From Rhodobiaceae bacterium (GTDB lineage: Bacteria; Pseudomonadota; Alphaproteobacteria; Puniceispirillales; Puniceispirillaceae), in NCBI GenBank assembly GCA_018624035.1, contig JAAZUU010000017.1, positions 1 to 32,266 of the forward strand: a DNA stretch of 32,266 bases. Direction: 5' to 3'. How positions within the stretch are numbered: position 1 is the first letter of the stretch; each line of letters starts with the position of its first letter. Shown here in pieces: positions 1-8,157 of this stretch. The translations under genes and the position numbers were made by a program. The notes beneath the pieces are model-generated. The model searched no databases. It had not been told where the DNA came from and saw only the letters and a list, made by a program, of their open reading frames with translations.

Positions 1-630
1 GACGAGACGGCGGACCGGTTCGTCTCGCAGCTGGCGCCAAAGGTGCGGGCGCTGAAGATCGGCCAGTATGACGAGCCGGGGGTCGAGATGGGCCCGGTCA
101 TCACCGCCGCCTCGAAAGAGCGCATCGAGGGCTATATCGACCAAGGCGAGGCGGACGGCGCCGAGGTGGTTGTCGACGGGCGTGGCCTGCGCCTGCAGGG
201 CTATGAGGACGGCTTTTTTGTCGGCGGCACATTGCTCGACAAGGTGACTCCGGACATGTCGGTCTATCGCGACGAGATTTTCGGGCCGGTGCTGTCGGTG
301 CTGCGCCCGCAATCCTATGAAGAGGCGCGCCAGCTTGTCATCGACCATGAATATGGCAACGGCACCGCCATCTTCACCCGTGACGGCGACACCGCGCGCG
401 ATTTCACGAACAATGTGAATGTCGGCATGGTCGGGGTGAATGTGCCGATCCCGGTGCCGGTCGCCTATCACAGCTTTGGCGGCTGGAAGGCGTCGATGTT
501 CGGCGACCATTCGATCCACGGCATGGAGGGCGTGCGCTTCTACACCAGGCTGAAGACGGTGACGGCGCGCTGGCCAAGCGGCATCAAGGAAGGCGCGGTG
601 TTCAATTTCAGCGCCGGAAGCGACGTCTGA
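1..630 (+). CDS. mmsA: CoA-acylating methylmalonate-semialdehyde dehydrogenase, C-terminal part
   Basis: The frame is open from base 1, so the 5' part lies outside the window; about 209 codons remain of a protein usually near 500 aa. The family oxidises methylmalonate semialdehyde (and malonate semialdehyde) to propionyl-CoA or acetyl-CoA with NAD+ and CoA, in valine and inositol catabolism. The aldehyde dehydrogenase signature DEIFGPVLSV is present, as is the MMSDH-typical C-terminal stretch PVPVAYHSFGGWKASMFGD, which separates it from other aldehyde dehydrogenases. The catalytic cysteine would lie upstream of the window. It ends just before a strong hairpin terminator and faces a convergent gene. 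Confidence 0.93.
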   Translation, partial: DETADRFVSQLAPKVRALKIGQYDEPGVEMGPVITAASKERIEGYIDQGEADGAEVVVDGRGLRLQGYEDGFFVGGTLLDKVTPDMSVYRDEIFGPVLSVLRPQSYEEARQLVIDHEYGNGTAIFTRDGDTARDFTNNVNVGMVGVNVPIPVPVAYHSFGGWKASMFGDHSIHGMEGVRFYTRLKTVTARWPSGIKEGAVFNFSAGSDV

Positions 631-654
631 CCCTCTGTCGCCGAGATCCACATA

Positions 655-689
655 AAGGGCCGCCCCGCACCCGCCGGGCGGCCTTTTTT
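655..689 (+). terminator. Rho-independent terminator after mmsA
   Basis: A perfect 8-bp G+C stem (GGCCGCCC at 658-665 paired with GGGCGGCC at 676-683) closes a 10-nt loop and is followed at once by six T (684-689). It lies 24 bases after the mmsA stop. Three A precede the stem, so it may also work weakly on the opposite strand for the convergent dehydrogenase gene ending at 699. Confidence 0.9.
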
Positions 690-698
690 CATGGGATG

Positions 699-2147
699 CT
701 ACATCAACACCTTGCCCGGGTTCAGCAGATTATGCGGGTCGAGCGCGGCCTTGATCGATTTCATCATCGCATAGGCCACCGGGTCCTTCAGCCGCCGCAT
801 ATCCTGCTGCTTGTCGGTGCCGATTCCGTGCTCGGCGCTGATCGACCCGCGCCATTTGATCACCGTGTCGCGCACCGCATCCTTGATCGCCTGCACCTCC
901 TCGGGGCTTTCCGACGGGTCCTTGTCATAGGGGCGGGCATTGATGTGAAGATTGCCGTCGCCCATATGGCCGAAGGCGACGCAGAACGGCCCCGGCGCGA
1001 TGGCGGCAAAGGCGGCCTCCATGTCGGCGATGGCGCCGGGCAGGTCCGACACCTGGAAGCTGATGTCGTTCATCACCCACCTGCCATGTTTCTGCATGGC
1101 CTCCAGCGTGCCCTCGCGCATCGCCCAGAAATTCGTCCGCTGCGCGGCCGAGCGCGCGATCACCGCGTCATGCACCAGCCCGGCCTCGAAGGCATCGGCG
1201 AGGATGCCCTCGAGCTGCGCCTCCAGCGCCACCGTGCCGTCGGCGCCGATCTCGGCATCTTCCTGTGTAGCCGCGCCGATTTCCATCAGCACCGCCAGAT
1301 CCGGCGCCTCGTCAAAGGGCGCGGTGACATGGTCGAGATATGTCACCGGCAGCTCATACATCAGCCTGCCGATCAGCTCGAACGCCTCGATCCGCCCGCC
1401 GGTGCGGGCCTGCGTCATGTTCATCAGCTCCAGCGCCGCCTCGACATCGCGGACCTTCACCATCGCCGTGGCCTGGGCCAGCGGCGGCGGCACCAGCTTC
1501 AGGCTGGCCGCGGTGATGATGCCAAGCGTGCCTTCCGAGCCGACCATCAGATTGACAAGGTCATAGCCGGTATTGTTCTTCTTCAGCGCCGGCAGCAGAT
1601 CCATCACCTCGCCGGCCGCCGTGACCACCTCAAGCCCCATGCACAGGGCACGCGCGCTGCCATGGCGGATGACGTTCAGCCCGCCGGCATTTGTGCCGAG
1701 CGCGCCGCCGATCTGCGCTGTTCCCTTGGCGCCGAAGACAAGCGGGAACATCAGCCCCTCCGCCTCGACCGCCTGGTGCAGGTTCTGGATGATGCAGCCC
1801 GCCTCGGCGACCATATACATGCCCGCCCGGTCGATCCGGCGGACCCTGTTCATCCGCTCCAGCGACAGCAGCACGACCCGGTCCTCGGCCCGCGCCACGG
1901 TGCCACCGGCGAGGCCGGAATTGCCGCCAAAGGGGATCACCGGCGTGCGGGTCTCGGCGCACAGCTTCATCACCGCGGCGACCTCGCCGGTCTCGCCCGG
2001 GCGCACGACAATGGCCGGGGCCGATTCCTTGGTGCCGAGCCAGTCACTCTGATAGCGCCGGTCGATATCCTCGCCGCGCTGGACATGCGCCGCGCCGCAG
2101 ATGGCGGCGAATTGCGTCGCAAGATCGGTCATTCGCATTTCGTTCAT
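699..2147 (-). CDS. FAD-linked 2-hydroxyacid dehydrogenase (GlcD / D-lactate / D-2-hydroxyglutarate type)
   Basis: 482 aa, a normal length for the GlcD/DLD family (PCMH-type FAD-binding domain plus FAD-linked oxidase C-terminal domain). The FAD-binding part holds PFGGNSGLAGG (about residues 72-82) and VGSEGTLGIIT. The C-terminal part holds GHMGDGNLHIN, SAEHGIG and the terminal NPGKVL, all typical. Such enzymes oxidise D-2-hydroxyacids (D-lactate, glycolate, D-2-hydroxyglutarate) and pass electrons to a carrier or quinone; the substrate cannot be read from sequence. No Fe-S domain is fused, which argues against the long D-lactate dehydrogenases. It follows uraD on the same strand after 137 bp that contain a 13-bp tandem repeat, so co-transcription is possible but not certain. 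Methionines at codons 1, 4 and 6 are all possible starts. Confidence 0.85.
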   Translation of the reverse strand: MNEMRMTDLATQFAAICGAAHVQRGEDIDRRYQSDWLGTKESAPAIVVRPGETGEVAAVMKLCAETRTPVIPFGGNSGLAGGTVARAEDRVVLLSLERMNRVRRIDRAGMYMVAEAGCIIQNLHQAVEAEGLMFPLVFGAKGTAQIGGALGTNAGGLNVIRHGSARALCMGLEVVTAAGEVMDLLPALKKNNTGYDLVNLMVGSEGTLGIITAASLKLVPPPLAQATAMVKVRDVEAALELMNMTQARTGGRIEAFELIGRLMYELPVTYLDHVTAPFDEAPDLAVLMEIGAATQEDAEIGADGTVALEAQLEGILADAFEAGLVHDAVIARSAAQRTNFWAMREGTLEAMQKHGRWVMNDISFQVSDLPGAIADMEAAFAAIAPGPFCVAFGHMGDGNLHINARPYDKDPSESPEEVQAIKDAVRDTVIKWRGSISAEHGIGTDKQQDMRRLKDPVAYAMMKSIKAALDPHNLLNPGKVLM

Positions 2148-2225
2148 CGCCGGTCTCCCTGTTCCCTCAGCCGGTAAGTTCGGTCAGCCGGCAATTCGGG
2201 GAAAGGCTAGCACAGCGCCGTCGGC

Positions 2226-2262
2226 GAACATAGCCGGGGAACATAGCCGGGGAACATAGCCG
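2226..2262. repeat. 13-bp tandem repeat, nearly three copies
   Basis: The unit GAACATAGCCGGG occurs head to tail at 2226, 2239 and 2252, the last copy ending at 2262 after GAACATAGCCG. It lies between the stop of uraD and the start of the FAD-linked dehydrogenase, outside any gene. No function is visible; replication slippage is the simplest origin. Confidence 0.9.
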
Positions 2263-2284
2263 ATAATTATGGCGGCGGCGCGCC

Positions 2285-2809
2285 TCAGCCGCAGAGCAAC
2301 TCTAGCCGCAACCGCGCGATCTTGTGAACCTCGGCAAGCGCGGTGGCGAATTCGGTTGTCGGGTCATTGTCGATCCGGGCGGCGAAGGCGGCGAGGATGG
2401 CGGCCCGGTCCAGCCCCCGCACGGCGATGATGAACGGGTGGCCAAAGCGCGCGCCATAGCGGTCATTCAGATCAGAGAAGCTGGCGAATTCATCCGGCGT
2501 GCAGCTGTCGAGGCCGGCACCCGCCTGCTCGGAGCTGGACTCCGCCGTCAAGCCGCCGGCGATGGCCAGTTTGCCGGCAAGTTCGGGATGCGCGCGCAGC
2601 AGCGCCAGCTGGCGCGCGGGTCCGGCGGCATCGACAATGGCCCGCATTCGTGCGGCAAATTGCGACAAGTGACGGTCTCCCGGTCCAAGTCCCTCGGACC
2701 AGATCGTCGCGGCCACCCAGGGCGAATGTTCGTAGATGCCACCGAATTGCGCCATGAATTCAGTCTCTTTCAGACCGTCCGGTGATATTGTGAACTGCTG
2801 ATTCGACAT
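2285..2809 (-). CDS. uraD: 2-oxo-4-hydroxy-4-carboxy-5-ureidoimidazoline (OHCU) decarboxylase
   Basis: 174 aa, the normal length. UraD decarboxylates OHCU to S-allantoin, the last of the three steps from urate to allantoin. The family signature residues are present: HPEL with the catalytic His74-Pro-Glu76, the SSSEQAGAGL segment (91-100), and YGARFGHPFI (118-127). The start at 2809 is preceded by a GGAAAG ribosome-binding sequence. It is transcribed away from uraH, which carries out the preceding step, and the two share a 139-bp AT-rich control region. Confidence 0.95.
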   Translation of the reverse strand: MSNQQFTISPDGLKETEFMAQFGGIYEHSPWVAATIWSEGLGPGDRHLSQFAARMRAIVDAAGPARQLALLRAHPELAGKLAIAGGLTAESSSEQAGAGLDSCTPDEFASFSDLNDRYGARFGHPFIIAVRGLDRAAILAAFAARIDNDPTTEFATALAEVHKIARLRLELLCG

Positions 2810-2948
2810 GGTGTATTGTCACTTTCCGGGGTGGATATTCTGCTGATCGGACGCTCGGATCTTGGTCAAATTTGTTTGCTTCTTCAATATTTAATTGGCA
2901 CTCTTCACCCAATCTGGACACGGGAAATATCGGAAAGGGTGACCCGTC
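2810..2948. promoter_or_regulatory. Divergent promoter region uraD / uraH-xdh-puu operon
   Basis: This 139-bp gap separates two divergent purine-degradation units. Its centre (about 2866-2900) is much more AT-rich than the surroundings and contains CAAT-ATTTA-ATTG (2885-2897) and TTGGTCAAATTTG (2862-2874), plausible promoter or operator material. No clear consensus -35/-10 pair or known purine-regulator site could be assigned by eye. Given the gene arrangement, joint regulation of both units is likely. Confidence 0.55.
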
Positions 2949-3302
2949 ATGGGCAGGCTGACCACGCATGTTCTCGATACCGCAGCCGGCTGCCCGGCCG
3001 CCGGGCTGCGGATCGACCTCTATGGCTGCGATGACGCGGCGCGGCGGCTGATCACCTCGGTGATGACGAATGATGACGGCCGGGTCGATGGACCGCTTCT
3101 CGAGGGTGCCGCGTTCGGTGGCGGGCGGTATCAGCTTGTGTTTCACGCCGGTGCCTATCTCAGGGCCTCCGGAGCGGATCTTCCCGAAACGCCGTTCCTC
3201 GACGAAATCGTAATCGCCTTCGGGATCGACCGGCCGGACCAGCATTATCATGTGCCGCTGTTGCTGTCGCCCTACGGCTATTCGACCTATCGCGGAAGCT
3301 GA
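2949..3302 (+). CDS. uraH: 5-hydroxyisourate hydrolase (transthyretin-like)
   Basis: 117 aa, typical for the family. HIUase opens 5-hydroxyisourate, the unstable product of urate oxidation, to OHCU. The features that separate HIUase from transthyretin are all visible: N-terminal [10 protein letters not shown] with His7, Arg45 in [23 protein letters not shown], and the C-terminal tetrapeptide YRGS (114-117). AAAGGGTG about 9 nt upstream serves as the ribosome-binding site. It is the first gene of the rightward purine operon, 18 bp before xdhA, and diverges from uraD. Confidence 0.96.
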   Translation: MGRLTTHVLDTAAGCPAAGLRIDLYGCDDAARRLITSVMTNDDGRVDGPLLEGAAFGGGRYQLVFHAGAYLRASGADLPETPFLDEIVIAFGIDRPDQHYHVPLLLSPYGYSTYRGS

Positions 3303-3320
3303 GGCTGGGCAGGGCAGGCG

Positions 3321-4838
3321 ATGCGTGACCGGATCACATTCGTTCTCAACAACCAGGTCGAGCAGGTCAGCGGTCTTGCCGGCGACACAACGCTGTTGAA
3401 CTGGCTGCGGCAGACGAAACGCCTGACCGGATCGAAGGAAGGCTGCGGCGAGGGTGATTGCGGTGCCTGCACGGTGGTGGTGGCGCGCCGCCGCGCCGAT
3501 GGCGGCATGCGATGGCATCCGGTCAATGCCTGCATCCAGTTCATGGGCATGCTCGAGGGCGCGTCCGTCACAACAATCGAGGGGCTGCAGAGCGCGGGCG
3601 CCGGCGGCGGCGGTCTTCCGGACGGTCAGCTGCATCCCTGTCAGCAGGTGATGGTCGGCCATCATGGCTCGCAATGTGGGTTCTGCACCCCCGGCTTCGT
3701 GATGTCGCTGTTCGCCGCCTGGTGCAATGGCGATGGCCTCGCGGCCCCGGACATCGACACCACCCTTGCCGGCAATCTGTGCCGCTGTACCGGCTACCGG
3801 CCGATCGTCGAAGCCGCGGCGGCGCTGGAGGTGCGGGCCATTCCGCCACAGTTCGAGCGTCAGCGCCGCGAGATCGAGGCCAGCCTGATGGCCGCCATCG
3901 CGCATGACGAGACGGTCTGTCTCAGCGACGGGCGCCGCAGCTTCACCGCCCCGACAAGCCTTGAAGGGTTCGCGCAGAGCTATGCGCAAACGCCGGGAGC
4001 CACGATCGTGTCCGGCGCGACCGATGTCGGACTGTGGGTGACAAAGCAGAACCGTCACCTGCCGAACATGATCTGGACCGGCCGCGTCAGAGGGTTCGAC
4101 AGGGTGGAGCGGTCCGGCGCGCATTGGCGAATCGGGCCGGCGGTCACACATGAGACGGCGATGACGACGCTTGCCGACGGACGCCCCGATCTTGGCGAGG
4201 TGATGCGGCGTTTCGGGTCGACCCAGGTGCGGGCCAGCGGCACGGTCTGCGGCAACATCGCCAATGGATCGCCGATTGGCGACCTGCCGCCGATGCTGAT
4301 CGCGCTTGCGGCCGAGATTGAGCTTGTCGGTCCGGCCTCGAACCGGCGTCTGCCGCTGGAATCCTTCTTCATCGATTACGGCCGACAGGATCGGGAGGCG
4401 GATGAGTTCGTTGCCGCCATCCTTGTGCCGGTAACGCCGACCCCGCTGTTTCGCGCCTACAAGATTTCGAAACGGTTCGATCAGGATATCTCGGCCGTTC
4501 TCGGCGCTTTCAGCGTGACCGTTTCTGGGCGGCGTATCACCTCGGCGCGTGTCGCCTTCGGCGGCATGGCGGCAACGCCGAAACGCGCCGCGGCGGCCGA
4601 GGCGGCGCTGACCGGCGCGGCACTGGAGATTTCCGCCTTTGAAGCTGCCGCCGCGGCGCTGACCGCCGATTTCACCCCGATCAGCGACATGCGCGCCTCG
4701 GCCGGGTATCGACTTCAGGTAGCGGCCAATCTGATGTTGAAATACGGGCTCGATGTCACCGGCGCGCCGGTTCCGCGCCTGACCGGTGCCGGGTTGTCGG
4801 CCCATGATCTGCGCGCCACCCCGACGGGGACAGGCTGA
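3321..4838 (+). CDS. xdhA: Xanthine dehydrogenase small subunit (2Fe-2S and FAD)
   Basis: 505 aa. The subunit carries electrons from the molybdenum site through two [2Fe-2S] clusters to FAD and NAD+. The plant-type ferredoxin domain has Cys42, Cys47, Cys50 (CGEGDCGAC) and Cys71. The second cluster uses CGFC (119-122) and LCRC (153-156) in GNLCRCTGYRP. The FAD-binding domain follows from about residue 190, with GATDVGLWVTK and a GTVCGNIANGSPIGDLPP segment, then the C-terminal CO dehydrogenase flavoprotein domain. Its stop overlaps the start of xdhB by one base (TGATG), indicating translational coupling. Confidence 0.96.
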   Translation: MRDRITFVLNNQVEQVSGLAGDTTLLNWLRQTKRLTGSKEGCGEGDCGACTVVVARRRADGGMRWHPVNACIQFMGMLEGASVTTIEGLQSAGAGGGGLPDGQLHPCQQVMVGHHGSQCGFCTPGFVMSLFAAWCNGDGLAAPDIDTTLAGNLCRCTGYRPIVEAAAALEVRAIPPQFERQRREIEASLMAAIAHDETVCLSDGRRSFTAPTSLEGFAQSYAQTPGATIVSGATDVGLWVTKQNRHLPNMIWTGRVRGFDRVERSGAHWRIGPAVTHETAMTTLADGRPDLGEVMRRFGSTQVRASGTVCGNIANGSPIGDLPPMLIALAAEIELVGPASNRRLPLESFFIDYGRQDREADEFVAAILVPVTPTPLFRAYKISKRFDQDISAVLGAFSVTVSGRRITSARVAFGGMAATPKRAAAAEAALTGAALEISAFEAAAAALTADFTPISDMRASAGYRLQVAANLMLKYGLDVTGAPVPRLTGAGLSAHDLRATPTGTG

Positions 4839-7174
4839 TGGCCGGCAAGGGCATCGCAGGTGATATCCGGACGGCGCGCGAACATGACAGTGCCCACAAG
4901 CACGTGTCCGGAACGGCTGTCTATGTCGATGATATACGTGTTCCCGATGATACGCTGGTGGTGCTGATCGGGCAGAGCCCGCATGCCCATGCGCGAATCA
5001 CCGGCATCGATCTGTCGGCCGTCGCCGCGGCGGATGGCGTTGTGGCGGTGCTGACGCATGCCGACATTCCGGGGCGCAATGACTGCAGCCCGGTCTATGG
5101 CGATGATCCGATCCTCGCCGAGGATGTGGTGAGCTATGCCGGGCAGGCGGTGTTTGCCATCGTCGCCGAGACGATGCGCGCGGCGCGCGACGCCCTGCCA
5201 CTTGCGAAGATCGACTACGATCCTCTTGCTGCGGTGCTGACCATCGAGGATGCGATGCGTGCCGGGTCCTGGCTTGGCCCCTCGGTGACGATGGAATCCG
5301 GCAGCCCGGACAGCGCCCTTGCCGGTGCGCCGCTGCATTTGTCCGGCCGGATCGAGATTGGCGGGCAGGAGCATTTCTATCTCGAGGGTCAGGCGGCGCT
5401 GGCGATCCCGGGTGAGGATGGCGACATGACGTTGCATTGCTCGACCCAGCATCCATCGGAAATCCAGCACAAGGCGGCCGATTGTCTTGGCGTGCCGAAC
5501 CATGCGGTGACCGTCGAGACGCGTCGCATGGGCGGGGCTTTCGGTGGCAAGGAAAGCCAGGGCAGCCTGCCGGCGCTGCTGGCGGCGCTGGCCGCCCGGC
5601 GGACCGGCCGGCCGGCGAAGACCGTCTATGACCGGGATGATGATTTCATGCTCACCGGCAAGCGTCATGATTTCAGGATCGACTATGATGTCGGGTTCGA
5701 TTCCGAGGGCCGCATTCAGGCGGTGCTGTTCGAACAGGCGCTTCGCTGCGGCATGTCGTGGGACCTGTCGGAGGCGATCGCGGCGCGCGCCATGTGCCAT
5801 GCCGACAATGCCTATCACATTCCGCACATGCGGGTTGTCTCGCATCGATGTCGCACGCACACGCAGTCGAACACCGCCTTCCGCGGCTTTGGCGGGCCGC
5901 AGGGCATGGTCGGGATCGAACGTGTGATCGACCAGGTGGCGCATCATCTGGGGCTTGACCCGCTGGTCGTTCGCCAGCGCAATTTCTACCCGCATAAATT
6001 CAGCGCCGGCACGGTCAAGGGGCGCACACCCTATGGCCAGGTCGTCGAGGATTGTATTCTGCAGGATATCGTGCCGCGCCTTGCCGCCGATGCCGATTAT
6101 GAAGCGCGCCGCGCCGAGATAGAGGCTTTCAATCGGACCGGCGGTATGATCCGGCGCGGTATCGCGCTGACGCCGGTGAAGTTCGGGATTTCCTTCAACA
6201 CGACATTCCTGAATCAGGCAGGGGCGCTGGTCCATGTCTATAGCGACGGGTCGGTGCATCTCAACCATGGTGGCACCGAGATGGGCCAGGGGCTGAACAC
6301 CAAGGTCGCCCAGATTGTGGCGCATGAATTCCAGATAGATTTCGACGTGGTCAAGATCACCGCCACCAATACAGGCAAGGTTCCCAATACCTCGGCCACG
6401 GCGGCGTCATCGGGAACCGACCTCAATGGCATGGCGGCGCAGGCGGCGGCGCGCACCATCAAGTCGCGGATGCGGGAGTTCCTCGCCGAACAGCATCAAT
6501 GCATGCCCGATTCGGTGACTTTCGCCAACGGCCGGGTGCGCGCCGGCGGTGCGCAGATGTCTTTTGCCGAGGCGGTGAAGGCCTGTTATCTGGGCCGCAT
6601 ATCGCTGTCGGCGACCGGTTTCTATGCAACGCCGAAAATTCACTGGGACAAGGCGCGCAGCTGCGGCCGGCCCTTCTATTACTATGCCTATGGCGCGGCG
6701 GTGACCGAGGTCGCGACCGACCTTCTGACCGGAGAGAACCGGATCCTTCGCACCGACATCCTGCATGATGTGGGACGCTCGCTGAACCCGGCCATTGATA
6801 TTGGCCAGATCGAGGGCGGCTTTGTCCAGGGGGCGGGCTGGCTGACGACCGAGGAACTTGTCTGGGACGAGGCGGGGCGTCTGCGAACCCATGCGCCCTC
6901 GACCTACAAGATCCCGGCCTGCGCCGACCGGCCGCCCGTCTTCAATGTGGCGCTGTTCGATGATGGCGAGAATACAGAGGACACGATCCACAAATCCAAG
7001 GCTGTTGGCGAGCCGCCGCTGATGCTGGCCATCTCGGTTCTGATGGCGCTCTCGCACGCGCTGGAATCGGTCGGGGATGACTATCCGATGCTGGACGCGC
7101 CGGCCACCCCGGAACGGCTCTGTCTTGCGGCGCGCCGGCTCGGCGGCCCCGGGATCGCGCTCGGAGACAAATGA
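4838..7174 (+). CDS. xdhB: Xanthine dehydrogenase large subunit (molybdopterin-binding)
   Basis: 778 aa, the usual size for bacterial XdhB. It hydroxylates hypoxanthine to xanthine and xanthine to urate. Family motifs in order: the N-terminal alpha/beta hammerhead (AVYVDDI, then GVVAVLTHADIPGRND), GGQEHFYLEGQ, GGAFGGKE, FRGFGGPQG with Arg349 (substrate-binding arginine position), GTEMGQGLNTKV, and GEPPL with Glu725 as the expected catalytic glutamate. All key residues appear intact, so purine specificity is likely, and the surrounding urate genes support it. The stop overlaps the xdhC start by four bases (ATGA). Confidence 0.96.
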   Translation: MAGKGIAGDIRTAREHDSAHKHVSGTAVYVDDIRVPDDTLVVLIGQSPHAHARITGIDLSAVAAADGVVAVLTHADIPGRNDCSPVYGDDPILAEDVVSYAGQAVFAIVAETMRAARDALPLAKIDYDPLAAVLTIEDAMRAGSWLGPSVTMESGSPDSALAGAPLHLSGRIEIGGQEHFYLEGQAALAIPGEDGDMTLHCSTQHPSEIQHKAADCLGVPNHAVTVETRRMGGAFGGKESQGSLPALLAALAARRTGRPAKTVYDRDDDFMLTGKRHDFRIDYDVGFDSEGRIQAVLFEQALRCGMSWDLSEAIAARAMCHADNAYHIPHMRVVSHRCRTHTQSNTAFRGFGGPQGMVGIERVIDQVAHHLGLDPLVVRQRNFYPHKFSAGTVKGRTPYGQVVEDCILQDIVPRLAADADYEARRAEIEAFNRTGGMIRRGIALTPVKFGISFNTTFLNQAGALVHVYSDGSVHLNHGGTEMGQGLNTKVAQIVAHEFQIDFDVVKITATNTGKVPNTSATAASSGTDLNGMAAQAAARTIKSRMREFLAEQHQCMPDSVTFANGRVRAGGAQMSFAEAVKACYLGRISLSATGFYATPKIHWDKARSCGRPFYYYAYGAAVTEVATDLLTGENRILRTDILHDVGRSLNPAIDIGQIEGGFVQGAGWLTTEELVWDEAGRLRTHAPSTYKIPACADRPPVFNVALFDDGENTEDTIHKSKAVGEPPLMLAISVLMALSHALESVGDDYPMLDAPATPERLCLAARRLGGPGIALGDK

Positions 7175-8103
7175 TGACAAGCTGGATCGAGGCGGCCCGC
7201 GACCTGATCGCGCGCGATGGCGGCGTTGTGCGCGCCAGCCTTGTCGGCGTTCGCGGCTCGGCCCCGCGCGAGGCCGGTGCGATGATGCTGATCACCAGAA
7301 CCGATATCTGGCAGACAATCGGCGGCGGGTCGCTGGAGTTCGAGGTGATGGCAAGGGCGCGGACGATGCTGGACAATCCGGCAGCCCCCTGGCAACGGCA
7401 GGTGATCAGCGCGGCGCTTGGTCCCGATATGGGGCAATGCTGCGGTGGCCATGTGAAGGTGCTTCTCGAACGGTTCGGCGCGGCCGAGATCGACCAGCTG
7501 GCGGCGCTCGGGGGTGGGCGGCGGCTGGCGCATCCGCTTGCCGGAACCGGGCCGCCCGTCAATGCGGGTGACGCCATGATCGGGCTGACCGATGACAGGT
7601 CGGCCTTTGTCGCGCCGGTGGCACAGCCGGGACGGCCGCTCTTTCTCTATGGTGCCGGTCATATCGGGCGGGCGCTGGCACCGCATCTGGTGGCGTTGCA
7701 GCTTGACCTGCACTGGATGGATGTCGAAGAGGCACGCTTTCCGCCGGAAATGCCCGGCGGCGTGACAAGAGTGGTGGCGTCCGATCCGACGGTGATCGCG
7801 GCGCACGCGCCTGTCGATGCCTTTCATCTTGTGATCACGCACAATCATGCGCTCGACGAGGCGATCTGCCATCGCATCCTGACCGGGCCGGGCTTTGCGC
7901 GGCTCGGGCTGATCGGCTCGGCGACGAAGGCGGCGCGGTTCCGCTCGCGCCTGACAAAGGCCGGTGTCGCGCCGGAGGTGCTGGACAGGCTTGTCTGTCC
8001 GGTCGGCCTGCCGTCGATCACCGGCAAGCACCCGGCACGGGTGGCGCTGTCGATTGCGGCGGGCGTGGCGATCTGGCAGCAGGAAATGGACGAAAGCGAT
8101 TGA
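7171..8103 (+). CDS. xdhC: Xanthine dehydrogenase accessory protein XdhC
   Basis: 310 aa. XdhC binds molybdenum cofactor, promotes its sulfuration and inserts it into XdhB; it is not part of the mature enzyme. The XdhC/CoxI N-terminal domain shows GSAPREAGAMM and GGGSLEFEVM. The C-terminal Rossmann domain shows LYGAGHIGRALAPHL (about 157-171) and GLIGSATKAARFRSRL. The start overlaps the xdhB stop by 4 bp; a second ATG directly follows the first, so the start may shift by one codon. Its place directly after xdhB is the usual order. Confidence 0.95.
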   Translation: MMTSWIEAARDLIARDGGVVRASLVGVRGSAPREAGAMMLITRTDIWQTIGGGSLEFEVMARARTMLDNPAAPWQRQVISAALGPDMGQCCGGHVKVLLERFGAAEIDQLAALGGGRRLAHPLAGTGPPVNAGDAMIGLTDDRSAFVAPVAQPGRPLFLYGAGHIGRALAPHLVALQLDLHWMDVEEARFPPEMPGGVTRVVASDPTVIAAHAPVDAFHLVITHNHALDEAICHRILTGPGFARLGLIGSATKAARFRSRLTKAGVAPEVLDRLVCPVGLPSITGKHPARVALSIAAGVAIWQQEMDESD

Positions 8104-8128
8104 CGCTGGCACACTGCCCCGAAGAATA

Positions 8129-8152
8129 AAGGCTGGAAACCGAAGGCTGGAA
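8129..8152. repeat. 14-bp-period direct repeat in the puuD leader
   Basis: AAGGCTGGAA occurs at 8129-8138 and again at 8143-8152. The second copy supplies the GGAAG-type ribosome-binding sequence of the urate oxidase gene starting at 8158, so the duplication doubles the Shine-Dalgarno region. Confidence 0.8.
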
Positions 8153-8157
8153 GATCA

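Noticed and set aside
696-2177. Long open frame (493 codons) on the plus strand opposite the FAD-linked dehydrogenase
   Set aside because: Composition is His/Arg/Gln-rich with no recognisable domain, and the minus strand carries a full-length protein with intact family motifs. Such mirror frames are a by-product of GC-rich third positions.
2774-2787. PaaR-like core ACCGTCCGGTGATA
   Set aside because: It lies within the uraD coding sequence, matches the paaI site only in the central part, and is next to purine genes with no phenylacetate link. A chance match is more likely.
2760-4805. 681-codon minus-strand frame across uraH and xdhA
   Set aside because: It covers the uraD-uraH promoter region and two well-identified genes on the other strand, and shows no domain. 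It is an antisense shadow.
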